DNA of 64,000 nucleotides from Aplidium turbinatum. Lineage: Eukaryota; Chordata; Ascidiacea; Aplousobranchia; Polyclinidae. The DNA lies in NCBI GenBank assembly GCA_918807975.1, contig OU964918.1, forward strand, positions 39,788,477-39,852,476, read 5' to 3'. Positions within the stretch are counted from its first letter, which is position 1; the number at the start of each line of letters is the position of its first letter. Positions 1 through 11,200 of this stretch are shown one piece after another. The notes under the pieces were generated by a model that made no database searches, had not been told where the DNA came from, and saw only the letters and a program-made list of their open reading frames with translations. The position numbers were made by a program, and so were the translations under genes.

Positions 1-1640
1 TATTGAACAGGAAAATATATTGTTTTGTTAATGCGTGTGCGTTGTTGGTCATGGCTTCAGTGAGTGAAGTTGCTTAAACCGGCAATGCTTTTTCACACAA
101 AATGTTATATTAAACAGAAAAATATATGGGTGAAGCTGCTTGAACCGAAAATGCTTTTCACACAAAATGTTATATTGAACAGAAAAATATGTTATGGCTT
201 CCGTGAGTGAAGCTGCTTAAAACCGGCAATGATTTTCACATTAAATGTTATATTGAACAGAAAAATATGTTGTTTTTTTAATGCGCGTGTTCAGCATTTA
301 TTTGTTGTTAGTCCAGGTTTGCGCCGGCAAAAGCTTTATCAATAAATTGTTCAAGTTTCCGAACATGTATGAGTTCACTTTTAGTTAGGTCAAATAATAA
401 CTAAACATCAGTAAAAAATGTACCATAGGCTGTACTCAAGCGGGCGGTAGGCTTGAGTGAAGAGTAACTTAGTTTTCCGTCAAAACCCGGACTAGGTTTA
501 ATAACGAGCGAAGTCTCACCATTATGCTTGCAACTTGTAGCCAAGGTGTAGCCTATATGCCCTGTAGAAATGTATTCATGTGAACAGTAGTAGAGCGTCT
601 TACGCGTTCTCGTCACATGGCCAATTCATCCTGAACAGAAGTAATTTATATTTAATCTAAATTACCAGACATTTTTCACACAAATCTGTTGTATTTACGC
701 GGTAAAAACATGTCATGTGATCGACGTAGACGCACAATCTTGACATCAAATGAAAGCATACACCTTCAGCTATCCGAAGATGCAAAGCTTTGCAATAAAA
801 TTTAAAACATTGTATGTACAACTAGCAACTTTCCAAACGGTATTTTTTCTAATTTCTAAAAAAATTAAAAATTGGCAGAAAAGTGTAGGCTACTTCATTA
901 TAATCTTTACTACCCAAGCATGATAAAATAATTTGAAAATATATGTAGTTTAATCGAATGCCAAAACAATTCTGCACATGAGAAAAAATTTACTTCGTTT
1001 CTGCGCGCAATGCTTTAGGAGGTACAGCAGAATGATTATGGAGAAATTTGGAAAATTTTAAGCAAAAAGTTTACGTAATTTAGCCTACAGTCTTTTTGAT
1101 CGAGAAATTCCAAAGTAAGGGGTTGCCTAGCCAGTTTTGACTGCCAATTCTAATGAGTAAAAAAAAAAAAATCCACTGTGTCCCCATCTTTAAGAAGTCC
1201 TCATCCGATAACTGCACCGCCAAATTTTTTTTTTTTTAATTAGTTAAAAAAGGACAGGCAAAGACTATGGATCTGCCATCATTTACATTATTTTTTTTGC
1301 TTGAAATAGGCTACCTTTTAACCTTGGACGTAGGGATACTTCCTTGGTCATCATGGCAAAAATCCCAAGACGTGTGTATACGTCCGTGGTCGCAAAAGAG
1401 TTAACTAAAAAGTGAACTCAATAATGTTCGGAAGCTTGAATAATTTATTGATAAAGCTTTAACCAACGCAAACTTGGACTAACAACAAATAAAACAATAA
1501 TAAATCAATAAAACAACAATATATTTTTCTGCTCAATATAACATTTTGTGTGAAAAGCATTGCCGGTTCTAGCAGCTTCACTCACTGAAGCCATGATATA
1601 ATTTTCTGGCAAGCTACCAAGCTGATACAATCTACAGACT
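1..1640. repeat. Inverted-repeat element, left side cut by the window edge
   Basis: Bases about 1-400 and about 1385-1600 are imperfect reverse complements. The left arm motif AAAGCTTTATCAATAAATT (near 330) recurs reversed near 1450, and the CTTCAGTGAGTGAAG motif near 55 recurs reversed near 1577. The middle (about 400-1385) shows no coding sequence that I recognise, only AT-rich DNA with A and T runs. A short relative of the arm (CAAGTTTCCGAAC) appears near 55258. The superfamily is unknown: no transposase is visible, and the left end lies outside the window. Confidence 0.6.
58..270 (+). repeat. Three degenerate tandem units in the left arm
   Basis: About three units of 65-77 bp, each containing GTGAAGCTGCTT, then ACCGGCAATG or a variant, then ACACAAAATGTTATATT and GAACAGAAAAATAT. 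Only one unit is present, reversed, in the opposite arm near 1520-1597, so the array expanded in one arm only. Confidence 0.7.
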
Positions 1641-1644
1641 TTAT

Positions 1645-1765
1645 TAGGAATAGCACCTAAATGACCGGGCGCCACAGTGCTCCGCACCTAAATATCCAGA
1701 CGCCACAGTGCGCGCGCCTATCAGACCAGCGCCTAACTGTCAGCGCCTAAAAGACTTGCTCCCTT
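1645..1765. repeat. Short GC-rich degenerate tandem repeat
   Basis: Units built on CACCTAAAT, CCGGGCGCCACAGTGC and GCGCCTAA repeat about three to four times with decay. It stands out from the AT-rich surroundings. No coding or RNA-gene reading is supported. Confidence 0.5.
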
Positions 1766-2140
1766 AATTGTTGTAGAAGGAGCTGTACTTTGAGTATTGA
1801 CTATTGCAATTATTGCATTCTAGTTGAATGGTGTCAATCCCAGGGTAGTGTAAAGTGGAGCTTCTATTGTTGGTGCTTTTGAGTATTGGCATTTACTCTG
1901 GTTTTTCATCAATCAGCTTTGGAATCTTCTTATGGCTGTATTAGTATGATATTTGTTTTACAAATGCTTACAAGATTCTATAGCCATCAAGAAAATAGTC
2001 TAGAAGTAGAATTCATTTAATATGCTGTTTGATCCTGCACCATGACTTATATATTTCATACCTTCAACAAGAAGTTATATCTTTTTACTGCTTAGATTTT
2101 TAGGATATTTACTGGTGTAGAAACTGTATATGCTAATAGA
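1766..2140 (+). promoter_or_regulatory. DDOST: DDOST upstream and 5'UTR region
   Basis: Non-coding stretch before the DDOST start codon. An acceptor-like pyrimidine tract ending in AG lies about 38 bases before the ATG (TTTTTAG, ending near 2103). It could end a 5'UTR intron or receive a spliced leader. No TATA box or other clear promoter element is claimed. Confidence 0.3.
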
Positions 2141-2276
2141 ATGAAGCAAACTTTTTTTGTACTATTGCTATCTTTTTGTGCACTTGCTGTTTCAAAGCAG
2201 AGTAAAAAGACTTTGGTTTTGTTGGATAATGCAGACATTAAAACAACGCATTCTATTTATTTCAAGTCTTTGACAG
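2141..2276 (+). CDS. DDOST: DDOST exon 1
   Basis: Start codon, signal peptide and TLVLLDN block. The donor is GTTAGT and the exon ends in phase 1. This ATG is chosen because the signal peptide starts directly after it. Confidence 0.93.
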
Positions 2277-5200
2277 GTTAGTGGCATGAGAACACATTCT
2301 GGTAAATATGTTTTCGAAATTATTTTATATACATTTGCTTAAAATTCCATGTGCTTTGATTCTATTCTAATGCATGTTTTATAGGAACTAAACTTTTGCA
2401 ATGAAATGTACCGTAGTTTATAAGTTGTTAAAAATGTAACAGACGCCCAGCCTTAATATAATATCAATATATATGTTTCAGATCGTGGCTTTGAACTCAC
2501 TTTTAAATCTGCTGATGATGCAGGACTAGAACTCATCAAGTACGGGGTTCACCTGTATGACAACCTTATCATATTTTCTCCATCTGTCGAAGGTAGTTCT
2601 TTCTATATAAACTAAACGCTTGATAATTGTTTATATATAATTATATAAATTATAACTTTGTTTTATTTTCATCAATTTTAGACCTACCGTACAGTATCGA
2701 GAACATGTAGCTTATGACTCGCACGCATGAAGATATTTAGGTATTGCTTCTTTGGCATTTACCAGATTTTAATTTCAGAAATTAGCCATTTAGTTTAAAG
2801 CATAGGTCTAGCAATCTATATAATATCTATATACTCTATATGATCCGTTAGGTGAAACAATTTGTAAAGGCTTCAGATAGTAATAACTATATTTGATTTA
2901 ATTCGCTCTGCTTTGCCTTTTTGCTTGGCATTGAGCACTTTTTGTAGTATTAATAGTTTTCATTGTTTTAATATCTATATATATATATACACAAGTCTTG
3001 ATAATGTGCAAGCTGGAGGCTTGACTGAAGGCCAATGTAATTTCAATTATGAACTCTTTAGCTAAATTTACTTTGCCGGTATATATAAATATATGCTCTT
3101 TTAAAATGATAGTTTTGAGAATCCAAATTGCCAAAGTGTGATTCATTGAATTTCAAATCACTGCAAAACTTCTAATTTTACATTAAAGATTGACAAATCT
3201 TTCTCAATTACCAGTGTTGCCATGCGCTTTTTGGATTTCCAGCACAATTTGCCAAAATCTAGTTTGTTTTTTGAGTGGTAACAATACCACAGAATTAATT
3301 CAAAACCACAGAAAATATGTAATACGCAAAGAGTATATTATTCATTAACTGTTACTCAAACTATCACCTTATACTAGCAATTTTGGTTACTACAGATCGG
3401 CCTTCAGTCAAATTTTAAGGTCAACATTGTCATGGACTGTGTTTAAAGATCGCCATGGTTTAAGGGTCTATTTTGAACAAAGTGTATTTTATTAAATAGG
3501 CCTATACAGTTGGTTTACAATAGAATTGTATATAAAATTTACATTTTATTAGTGGGCTTGTGTCGTTTACACAACAAGTAGGAAGTAAGTCTTACGTTGT
3601 TGCACCACTATGTAGCATCAGATGTTGCTGGAGAAGCAGAATTGTTTGATTTTTGCAATAGTTAGGTGCAGACAGGAAAGGTAACATGCTTTGTAAACTG
3701 TGGTTGTTACAATACCAAAAATAACTTTTAAATTTAGTTTGCACACAAGTTCAATTATTTTGCTTTTTGTGTTCAGATTTTGGAGGTGGCATAAAGGTAT
3801 CAACCATCACAGAATTTATTGACGGTGGTGGAAACGTTTTAGTTGCTGCCGATTCAAGCATTGGTGATCCCATCAGGGAGCTAGGCTCAGAATGTGGAGT
3901 TGAATTTGATGAGGTTAGAATAAAACTTTATAAGAGAGTGTTTTAATTGTCGGACTATGAATAAATGAGTTGTTACAATAACTTGTGGTTCATGTCATGA
4001 AGTCTGTCGCAAAGTTATATTAAAATGAAACTAACTGTGGTGTTTCTTGTTGTAACAACAGTAAAGAGTGCAATTTTTGATCACCACCACAAAAAATGAA
4101 TTAACTGAATGTACCTTTTAATTTGCGTGATGCATTATTATTAATTTTTAATGAGGGGTTAATTTCAAAGAGTCTTGTTTATTTGTCTAAAAATGTCCAA
4201 TATTGTTGTATGACAACTTTCACAAATTTGTTGTTACAGACTTACAGTGTCATAAATTTTTGTTGTTTGATTTTATAGAATTGTGTATGTACTGTTTTAA
4301 AGAACAAATCTGGTAGGTTTTTATGTTCGTGTGTTGGTTTAGCTATATTCCTTCCGTTATATTCATGGTGACGGTGAGGCCATTAAAACTTGATTGATAC
4401 TTCCGCAGGAACGGACAATAGTGATTGATCATCACAGCTTTGATTCGAGTGACAAGGGATCTCACACTAAGGTGGTGGTGGATCCAGAAAGCATGATCAA
4501 AACCCAAAACATCGTTGGGAAACCAACTGCTCCGGTACTTTACAAAGGAGTGGGGTACGTAGAGCATCTTTTTAATGGTTAAACTTCATGCATTTTTATG
4601 TCTCATTGTACAAATTTGTGTGTCTCACTTTTATTAATATGTTTTTTTATGCAGAATGGTCCTTGATCAAGAAAATCCTCTCATCCTTCCTATAATGCGA
4701 GGTTCCCCCACTTGCTACTCCTACTTTCCCGATGACAAAATTGATCAATATCCACTTGGTGTTGGTACAAGTACAGTTCTGCTGGCTGGCTTGCAGGTGA
4801 TTGCGCCGTTTGCCCATTGACGGATGAGAGCGGGAATTAGACACTGAGGGTCGAATGCACCAACAGTGATTAACTTAAACAATGATTAAAGTTAATCATT
4901 GATTAACTAAACAGTGATTAAAGTTAATTCGTTGTTGGTATGCACCAACAAAATTTTGTGCATGATTAGCTAATCAATGATTTAATCAGACTGTTGATGG
5001 TTTTTGCTGAGTCATAACTCTAGCAATGAGTATTTGTTTGGGGTTCAGTACAGTTCAGTGGTAGAAAAAGGTACCTACGTCCTACATACATTATTTGTTC
5101 ATAGCAATGGCAAAAAGCGTTAAATTTGCTGATAAATTATTTGGTAGAAACTTAAGCTGGACCGGTATTCACAAATTTGCTCGAAATGATATCTGCTGTA

Positions 5201-8200
5201 ATATGTACTGAGCCAGGTAGCCTACTAAGCAGCCATTTTGTCAGGTGCCAATGAAAGTATGAAACACCTTTTTAAAGTGCTCCCTGGTTTTAACAACTGA
5301 AGTTGGGGTGCCGTAACTTTCACTACATTGCAGAAGCAGCCTGAAATCAGTTGAATTTAGCAATTGCAGTTAGGCTACAAGGTTGTTCATCAGAAATTTG
5401 AAAGTGAATCTTTGAGACAATTCCACTTAGAACAGTGTTTCCTAACCTGGGATGGGGGAGGTGTTATGACAGTGTAATATCAAGAAACCATTTCTCATGC
5501 TTTTTAAGAAGTTTTGAAAGGGCATTTCAAGGGTCAGCGACGGTTGTGCAAGGTCGCTTTGCTTTTCAAAGCTTTGGGGGCCTGGATTTTTGCTTGGTTC
5601 CGGGCCCGAAATGTTCTCTCAATGGCCCTGATAGAAACCGTTGCATTTTGAAAGAGGTTTATCTTGTTTTTGACCATTTTGTGCTCGAAATACTCAGAAT
5701 GAACTAAATTTAATGTAATTTTTTCAAAATTCTCTGAGGGAGGCCTTCACCTGTTACTGGGGTTGCCTAAGTCAACACACTGGAAGGGGTCCATCTATAT
5801 GGATTGACTCCTTGCTGTTTAAACTCCTGGCAATGCCACTACAAGACTACAGGGTGCTAAACTGTCCAGACCAGTTTACAGTACGGTACTGCTCAGGCTT
5901 TGTTAAAAACAACATGTTTTATTTTACACCCATTGCGACAACATACAGTACACTGCAATTACACATGCAACACAACAGACGACTGGAAGCAGCGAAGGAA
6001 CCATAGTTATCGAGCAGACGCTCTCACCAGTCAGGCGGCTAGATGTTAAGGTGGAGGTAATGGAATGCATTTCATCAAGACACAACTGCCAACTAGAAAT
6101 TTATTTTCATAAACATTGGGCTAATATAAATTTTTCTGAAATGATTTGACTACATTATTTTACTGTTTTGTATTTCAGTGTAGAACAAATATTTCAACAT
6201 TTTTTCTTGACTGTTAAATTTATATAATTCATTTATAAAATGTCAAAACAACGTTCGCAAAAGTTTTCTCCACACTAAAAAGATCTGTTTCTCACTTGCA
6301 TTGCAACATATCGCAATATTATTGAATGCAAGAAGACTGATGGTGTGACTATACACAACAAAAATGATGCCTGGCGGGAACTCACCAAAGATTTTAATGA
6401 GTGCCTCAACCTTGGCAGTTAAAGAAGAGGGTACACTTTGAAGGTTGTGGACAAACATGAAGGCCCAAGCAAAAAAAAGGGTCTCTTTGGCCCGCCAAGA
6501 ACGCTTCACCACTGGCGGTGGTGCACCCCAAAAGATGAGGCATTGCCAATCTAAGCTACTACAAGTCAAACGAGAGAAGAAGAAGACCCCAAAAGAGTAA
6601 TGACACCGAAAAAGAAAATTTGAATTAGCTGAACAACTGATACAGGCACAAATCGAGCAATGTAAAAAATAACAAATTTGAGCTTTGCTACTCTGTTTAA
6701 GTATTTATGTGATAACTAGGGCGATTTTTGTAACCGAAGTTAATTTTTTAAAGTTGTACCAATTAACAAAAGAAATGTATAACCAAAATTTCATGGGTGT
6801 GGGAGGTCAATGTTTAAGATGTTATAAAGTTACCAAAAGTCACTTTTTGTGTTTTTAGATTACTTTTCATTTGTTAAGTCACTTTACTTTGCATACTTTT
6901 TTGCCTAATTCCCCTATTTGTATATCTTTTATTGCTATGGAGAGATGAATTCACATTTTATGTACAGTAATGCCAAGACTTTTAATATATCTTCTACTAT
7001 GGTATGGATTTTAGGTATGCACGAGCCCATGCTTGTTTGTATCACGTGTATTACCGAAAACTCGTTAATAAATTTTTGTGATCAAACAAATTGTGTTAAC
7101 TATATTTAACCAATTGTTTTCCCTGCAACAGCTAAAGTGTTTGTTTTTTCCTGCAACAGCTAACTTGTATATATAAAGTGTTTGATTGACAGAAACTTCT
7201 CAGAGAATGTAAAACATTACATTGTGTAACTTGAATGTGTAATTCTGATTTGAGTACAAATTGAATCTAATTTAGATGCTTTTTTATGTGGAATTGTTGC
7301 CATTTCTTTCGCTTTCTTGTTTTCGTTGAATAAAGTCACTTTTTGGTGACTTTTTCGCAAAATTGAAGTCATTTTGTTTACAAAAAATCGCCCTAGTGAT
7401 AACATTTTGTATATGTACAATTGAATGGTTGTAACTTTTCGCTGTTCGTAATTGTTATTCATACAGAACAATTTAGAAATAAACACACCAGGTAGCTGTA
7501 GCCATGGTTTCATAACTTCATTAAAACAGACAGAAAAAACTACTACCCTGCCAGCAAATCAACCACTATTTACATTGATTCAACGTCTGTATACATTGAA
7601 TCAATGTAAAAAAATGATTTGCTGGCTGTGTATTTACTCACAGATCCCTCATCAGGTGTACAATGAAAGAAAACAGCAACCGGCTCATTTACAGCACTGG
7701 GTGAAAATCAATCAATTACGTTAAAAATATTACTTTAGTTTAAAAATATTGACAACCCATGTCCTCCTGGTGACAAGATTGGTGTATGAGTTCCAAGACC
7801 GGATTTAGAAGTATTGAGTGATAAGTTGCCGTCTCATTGCGTTTCCACCAACTGTGGGCATGGGTTGCTGTTGGCTCTTTATGCTGGAGTTGGCATGAGA
7901 TGAAGATTCTTCAAAATTCACCACGGCGAACAGCAAAATTATGCAAACAAGCAGTTGCGACTATAATGGGAAGGGTGTTATCCAGTTTAGTTCGGAGAGG
8001 AATTCGCAAGCACCGAAACCTTTGCTTCCAAACTTCGCTTTGTGAGGTCTTCAGCATCAAGTTCAGCAGAATCCACTACATTCACTGCATCAACCATGTT
8101 GTTATTACTATTTTGTATCTAATTGTACACACTGGTACACATGAATTCCATACATGTAATGAAAATACAAAGTGATAGGTGTGCATGGGCACTGTGATTA

Positions 8201-11200
8201 GGTAAACATTGATGACAAGCAAAAGGGTTAGGGATGGACAATGTAGTATGAGTATCAATTATGTACGGTGTGTTGTACAACAACTCCTACCATAAAAATA
8301 GTTCTATATATATTATATGTCATGAAATGCCAAAATATGAACAGTCACATATAAAAATATATATGTTCAAACAGCTTGTCAAACAATTTTTAATAGGCCT
8401 GGGACAATGTATTTTGGGACATCCCTAGAAAGGGGTCTAAAATAGTATGTACTGTATAATATCTATGTTATACAACTCCTACCATAGAAATAGTTCTATA
8501 TAACATATCATTGAATGCTAAAATATGGACAGCCACATGCATATAATATATCAAATATAGTTATTACGGTATCATACATACTCCCTAAAACCTCTACAGC
8601 CTGTTTCATCCTAAAAGAAGGATCAGCAGAAGGTCCTTATTCGAAAACAGCTTGTTAAACAATTTTTTATAGGCCTGGGACAGTGTATTACAGGTATAAA
8701 ACCACACCAAGCCATCAGTAATAGAGCATATGCTACAATCAGGGGTGCCGGTAAGCTACTGCACATATTGCAATATAACAATTTCTGCTATTCGCTTTTA
8801 GCCTAATTATAATCTTTTATTTTTGCCTCAAAATAATATTCACGGCACAAAATTCTGCAACACAGTAGTCAGTAGTTTACATCATTATAACAAAGCATGA
8901 TGCCTTTCTTTGTATACCGGACACTTGTTCATTACTCAATAGTGAGCTGATAGATGAGCATTATCGCTATATCTTATCTTAAAACTTTTAAAAGAATTGG
9001 CCTTTCAGCAACAAAAATGCCCTTTTTTCATAATCCTGCACCCCCCAGTCGAAAATTGTTCCGGCACACCTGGCTACAATAGCCAAATTTTGGTAAGCAA
9101 CCCATAACCTCAGCTCAATCAGTTGCTGTCCATGAAAAGTGAAGAACCTTTACAATTACATTTTGGTCATTCTAATCCTATCACACATCACACCTTCCAT
9201 ACCGTAGTTCAAAAGGTGCAGCCTGATGTTGCAATTACCAAGAACTAATACAATACCAGTACTAGAAACCTTTGCTGGAAAGTTAATCAAGCTTTAAACC
9301 TACTCTAGAGCTGTATTAACTCTGTTACTTAACTTCCTAGTTAATCACAGACATATACAACCAAGCAACCACACGGCATTTAACATAATCGATTAAAAAT
9401 TGAACAAACTATAAGCTACAAACGTTTTCGGCCATACACACGTTAGCCCTTATCAAGTAACAAAAAACAACTACTTATCATATCTACAATGAAAATGAAT
9501 AACTGATCTAAACACTGAATTGAAAAACGAAATGCAAAATGAAACGGCAGAACAAAGGAGAAAGGCACATCACATGGCGTTTAAATTACACCAGGCAAAG
9601 ACGCATCATATGACGTATCAAGTGTGCTAACGTGTGTATGGCCGAAAACGTTTGTAGCTTATAGTTTGTTCAATTTTTAATCGATTATGTTAAATGCCGT
9701 GTGGTTGCTTGGTTGTATATGTCTGTGGTTGAAGAAAGTGACCTCTTTACCAAAATTGTATCCTAGTTAATCACAGTTTAATCATGGTTTAAATAGCCCT
9801 TGGTGTTGGTGCATACCAAAGTCTCACTTAATTGTGGTTTAATTTAAGATTAAGTTAAATACAGTTTAATCACTGTTGGTGCATTCGACCCTGAGTGTTT
9901 GTTGTGCTTAGCATCCATAGCCATTATAGCTTAACGACAAACGTCACAGCGATGCCGTGGTCAAAATAATATCTTTTATAAATCAATTGCTTTCTACATC
10001 ACGACCTGTATCATTTTGCAAGGTTTCGATCGTTGTATGCGTTGGCCTTGTTGTGTAGCCCAGGGCTTCCCAAACTTGGAGTCGCGACTTCGCCAGGAGT
10101 CGCGTAACGAACTTCAGGTGTCGCAGAGAGTATCATACTAATTTTAAACAATGCACCGTAGCATATTAGCCTGACACTTGTGTGCAAGACGCTGTGAAAG
10201 TTATTAACTTTACTGAGTCGCGCTCAATACCTGTATTTTGCAAACTGTTTATGTGGTGAAATGGAATGGGAGCTTAAAACCCTTTCATTGCACTGTGAAG
10301 TGAGGTGGCTTTCAAAAGTCATAGCTTTGAAAAGTCTATTAATGTTGAAAAATGAAGTCATGATTTTTGTACCAAAAGAAATTTGAGACTTGTTCCACCA
10401 TTTTCGCAATGACAAAGTCTGGCTTTTGAAATTATGCCGAATGTCAGTTTTGCTTGAATAACTGAACGAATTTAATTTGTTCCTTCTAGGAGATAAATCA
10501 ATGTTTAGCATTGAAATCTAAATCTGATGCGTTTACTTTAAATTGAACGTTAAAAATTTGAACATCTGAAAAGATTTTTGCAAACAATGATGTGGAATCA
10601 AACGTTATTAAACCTCTCGTTATCGACCATTTGGCAAATGTGTTGAAACAGTTCAGATGCATGTTTCTCCAGAATTGGACGTTACCAAATTAGATTGGAT
10701 ACAAAACCTGTTTGCAGTGCAAAACAAAGTAGGCCTACCAAGCACCTCTCTCTTAAATCACAAGAAGAACTTGCTGATCTTTCCTTTGACTTTGAGGTGC
10801 GGCTTGAGTTTTCTGCCATTGAATTTGGAAAAAAATCTGACACTTTTTGGGTTGAACGAACAATTGAACATTAGAATATCCATCATTATCTAACTCAGCA
10901 GTAACTAACTGCACTCTCGCCGTTTGCATCAACGTATCTGTGCTAATCAGTTTTGCGTTTTCAATTTTGACGGCAATCAAAACAAAATAGGCCTTCTGTT
11001 CCAGCCTAAGCAACATTAAAACCGCTTTGAGACCAACATTAAACATTGAGCCACGGCTGGACTTGCTGTGTGGAAGAAAACAGTCGTACCCGTCACACAG
11101 ATAAATGTGTTTGCTTTATTGTTTTGTTTCCAGTAGGCGACATGTAAGCAGGCGTCGAGCACCGGTAACTTGATTTAAGTTTTTGTTCTACTTAAGCTTT

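Larger units (their letters stand above)
4848..9891. mobile_element. PIF/Harbinger DNA transposon, decayed, with nested insertions
   Basis: Terminal inverted repeats start GGGTCGAATGCACCAACAG and match over about 26 bp at both ends. They are flanked by the 3-bp target duplication TGA (4845-4847 and 9892-9894), the size expected for Harbinger elements. Inside are remnants of both Harbinger genes: a Myb/SANT-like gene on + and the DDE nuclease C-terminus on -, in converging orientation. The two-gene plan and 3-bp duplication together make the superfamily call firm. It sits in DDOST intron 5. Later insertions into it are a 50-bp LINE fragment (6536-6585), a hAT MITE (8740-9072) and a fold-back insertion (9351-9761). 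Confidence 0.88.

Noticed and set aside
5432-5790. CAGTGTTTCCTAACCTGGG start and TCAACACACTG end, like a hAT MITE
   Set aside because: The flanks share no 8-bp duplication and the ends match poorly; may be a composite of decayed pieces.
6243-6569. 108-codon - strand open frame
   Set aside because: Shadow of the + strand Myb/SANT-like gene.
7837-8175. 112-codon + strand open frame
   Set aside because: Shadow of the Harbinger nuclease, which reads on the - strand.
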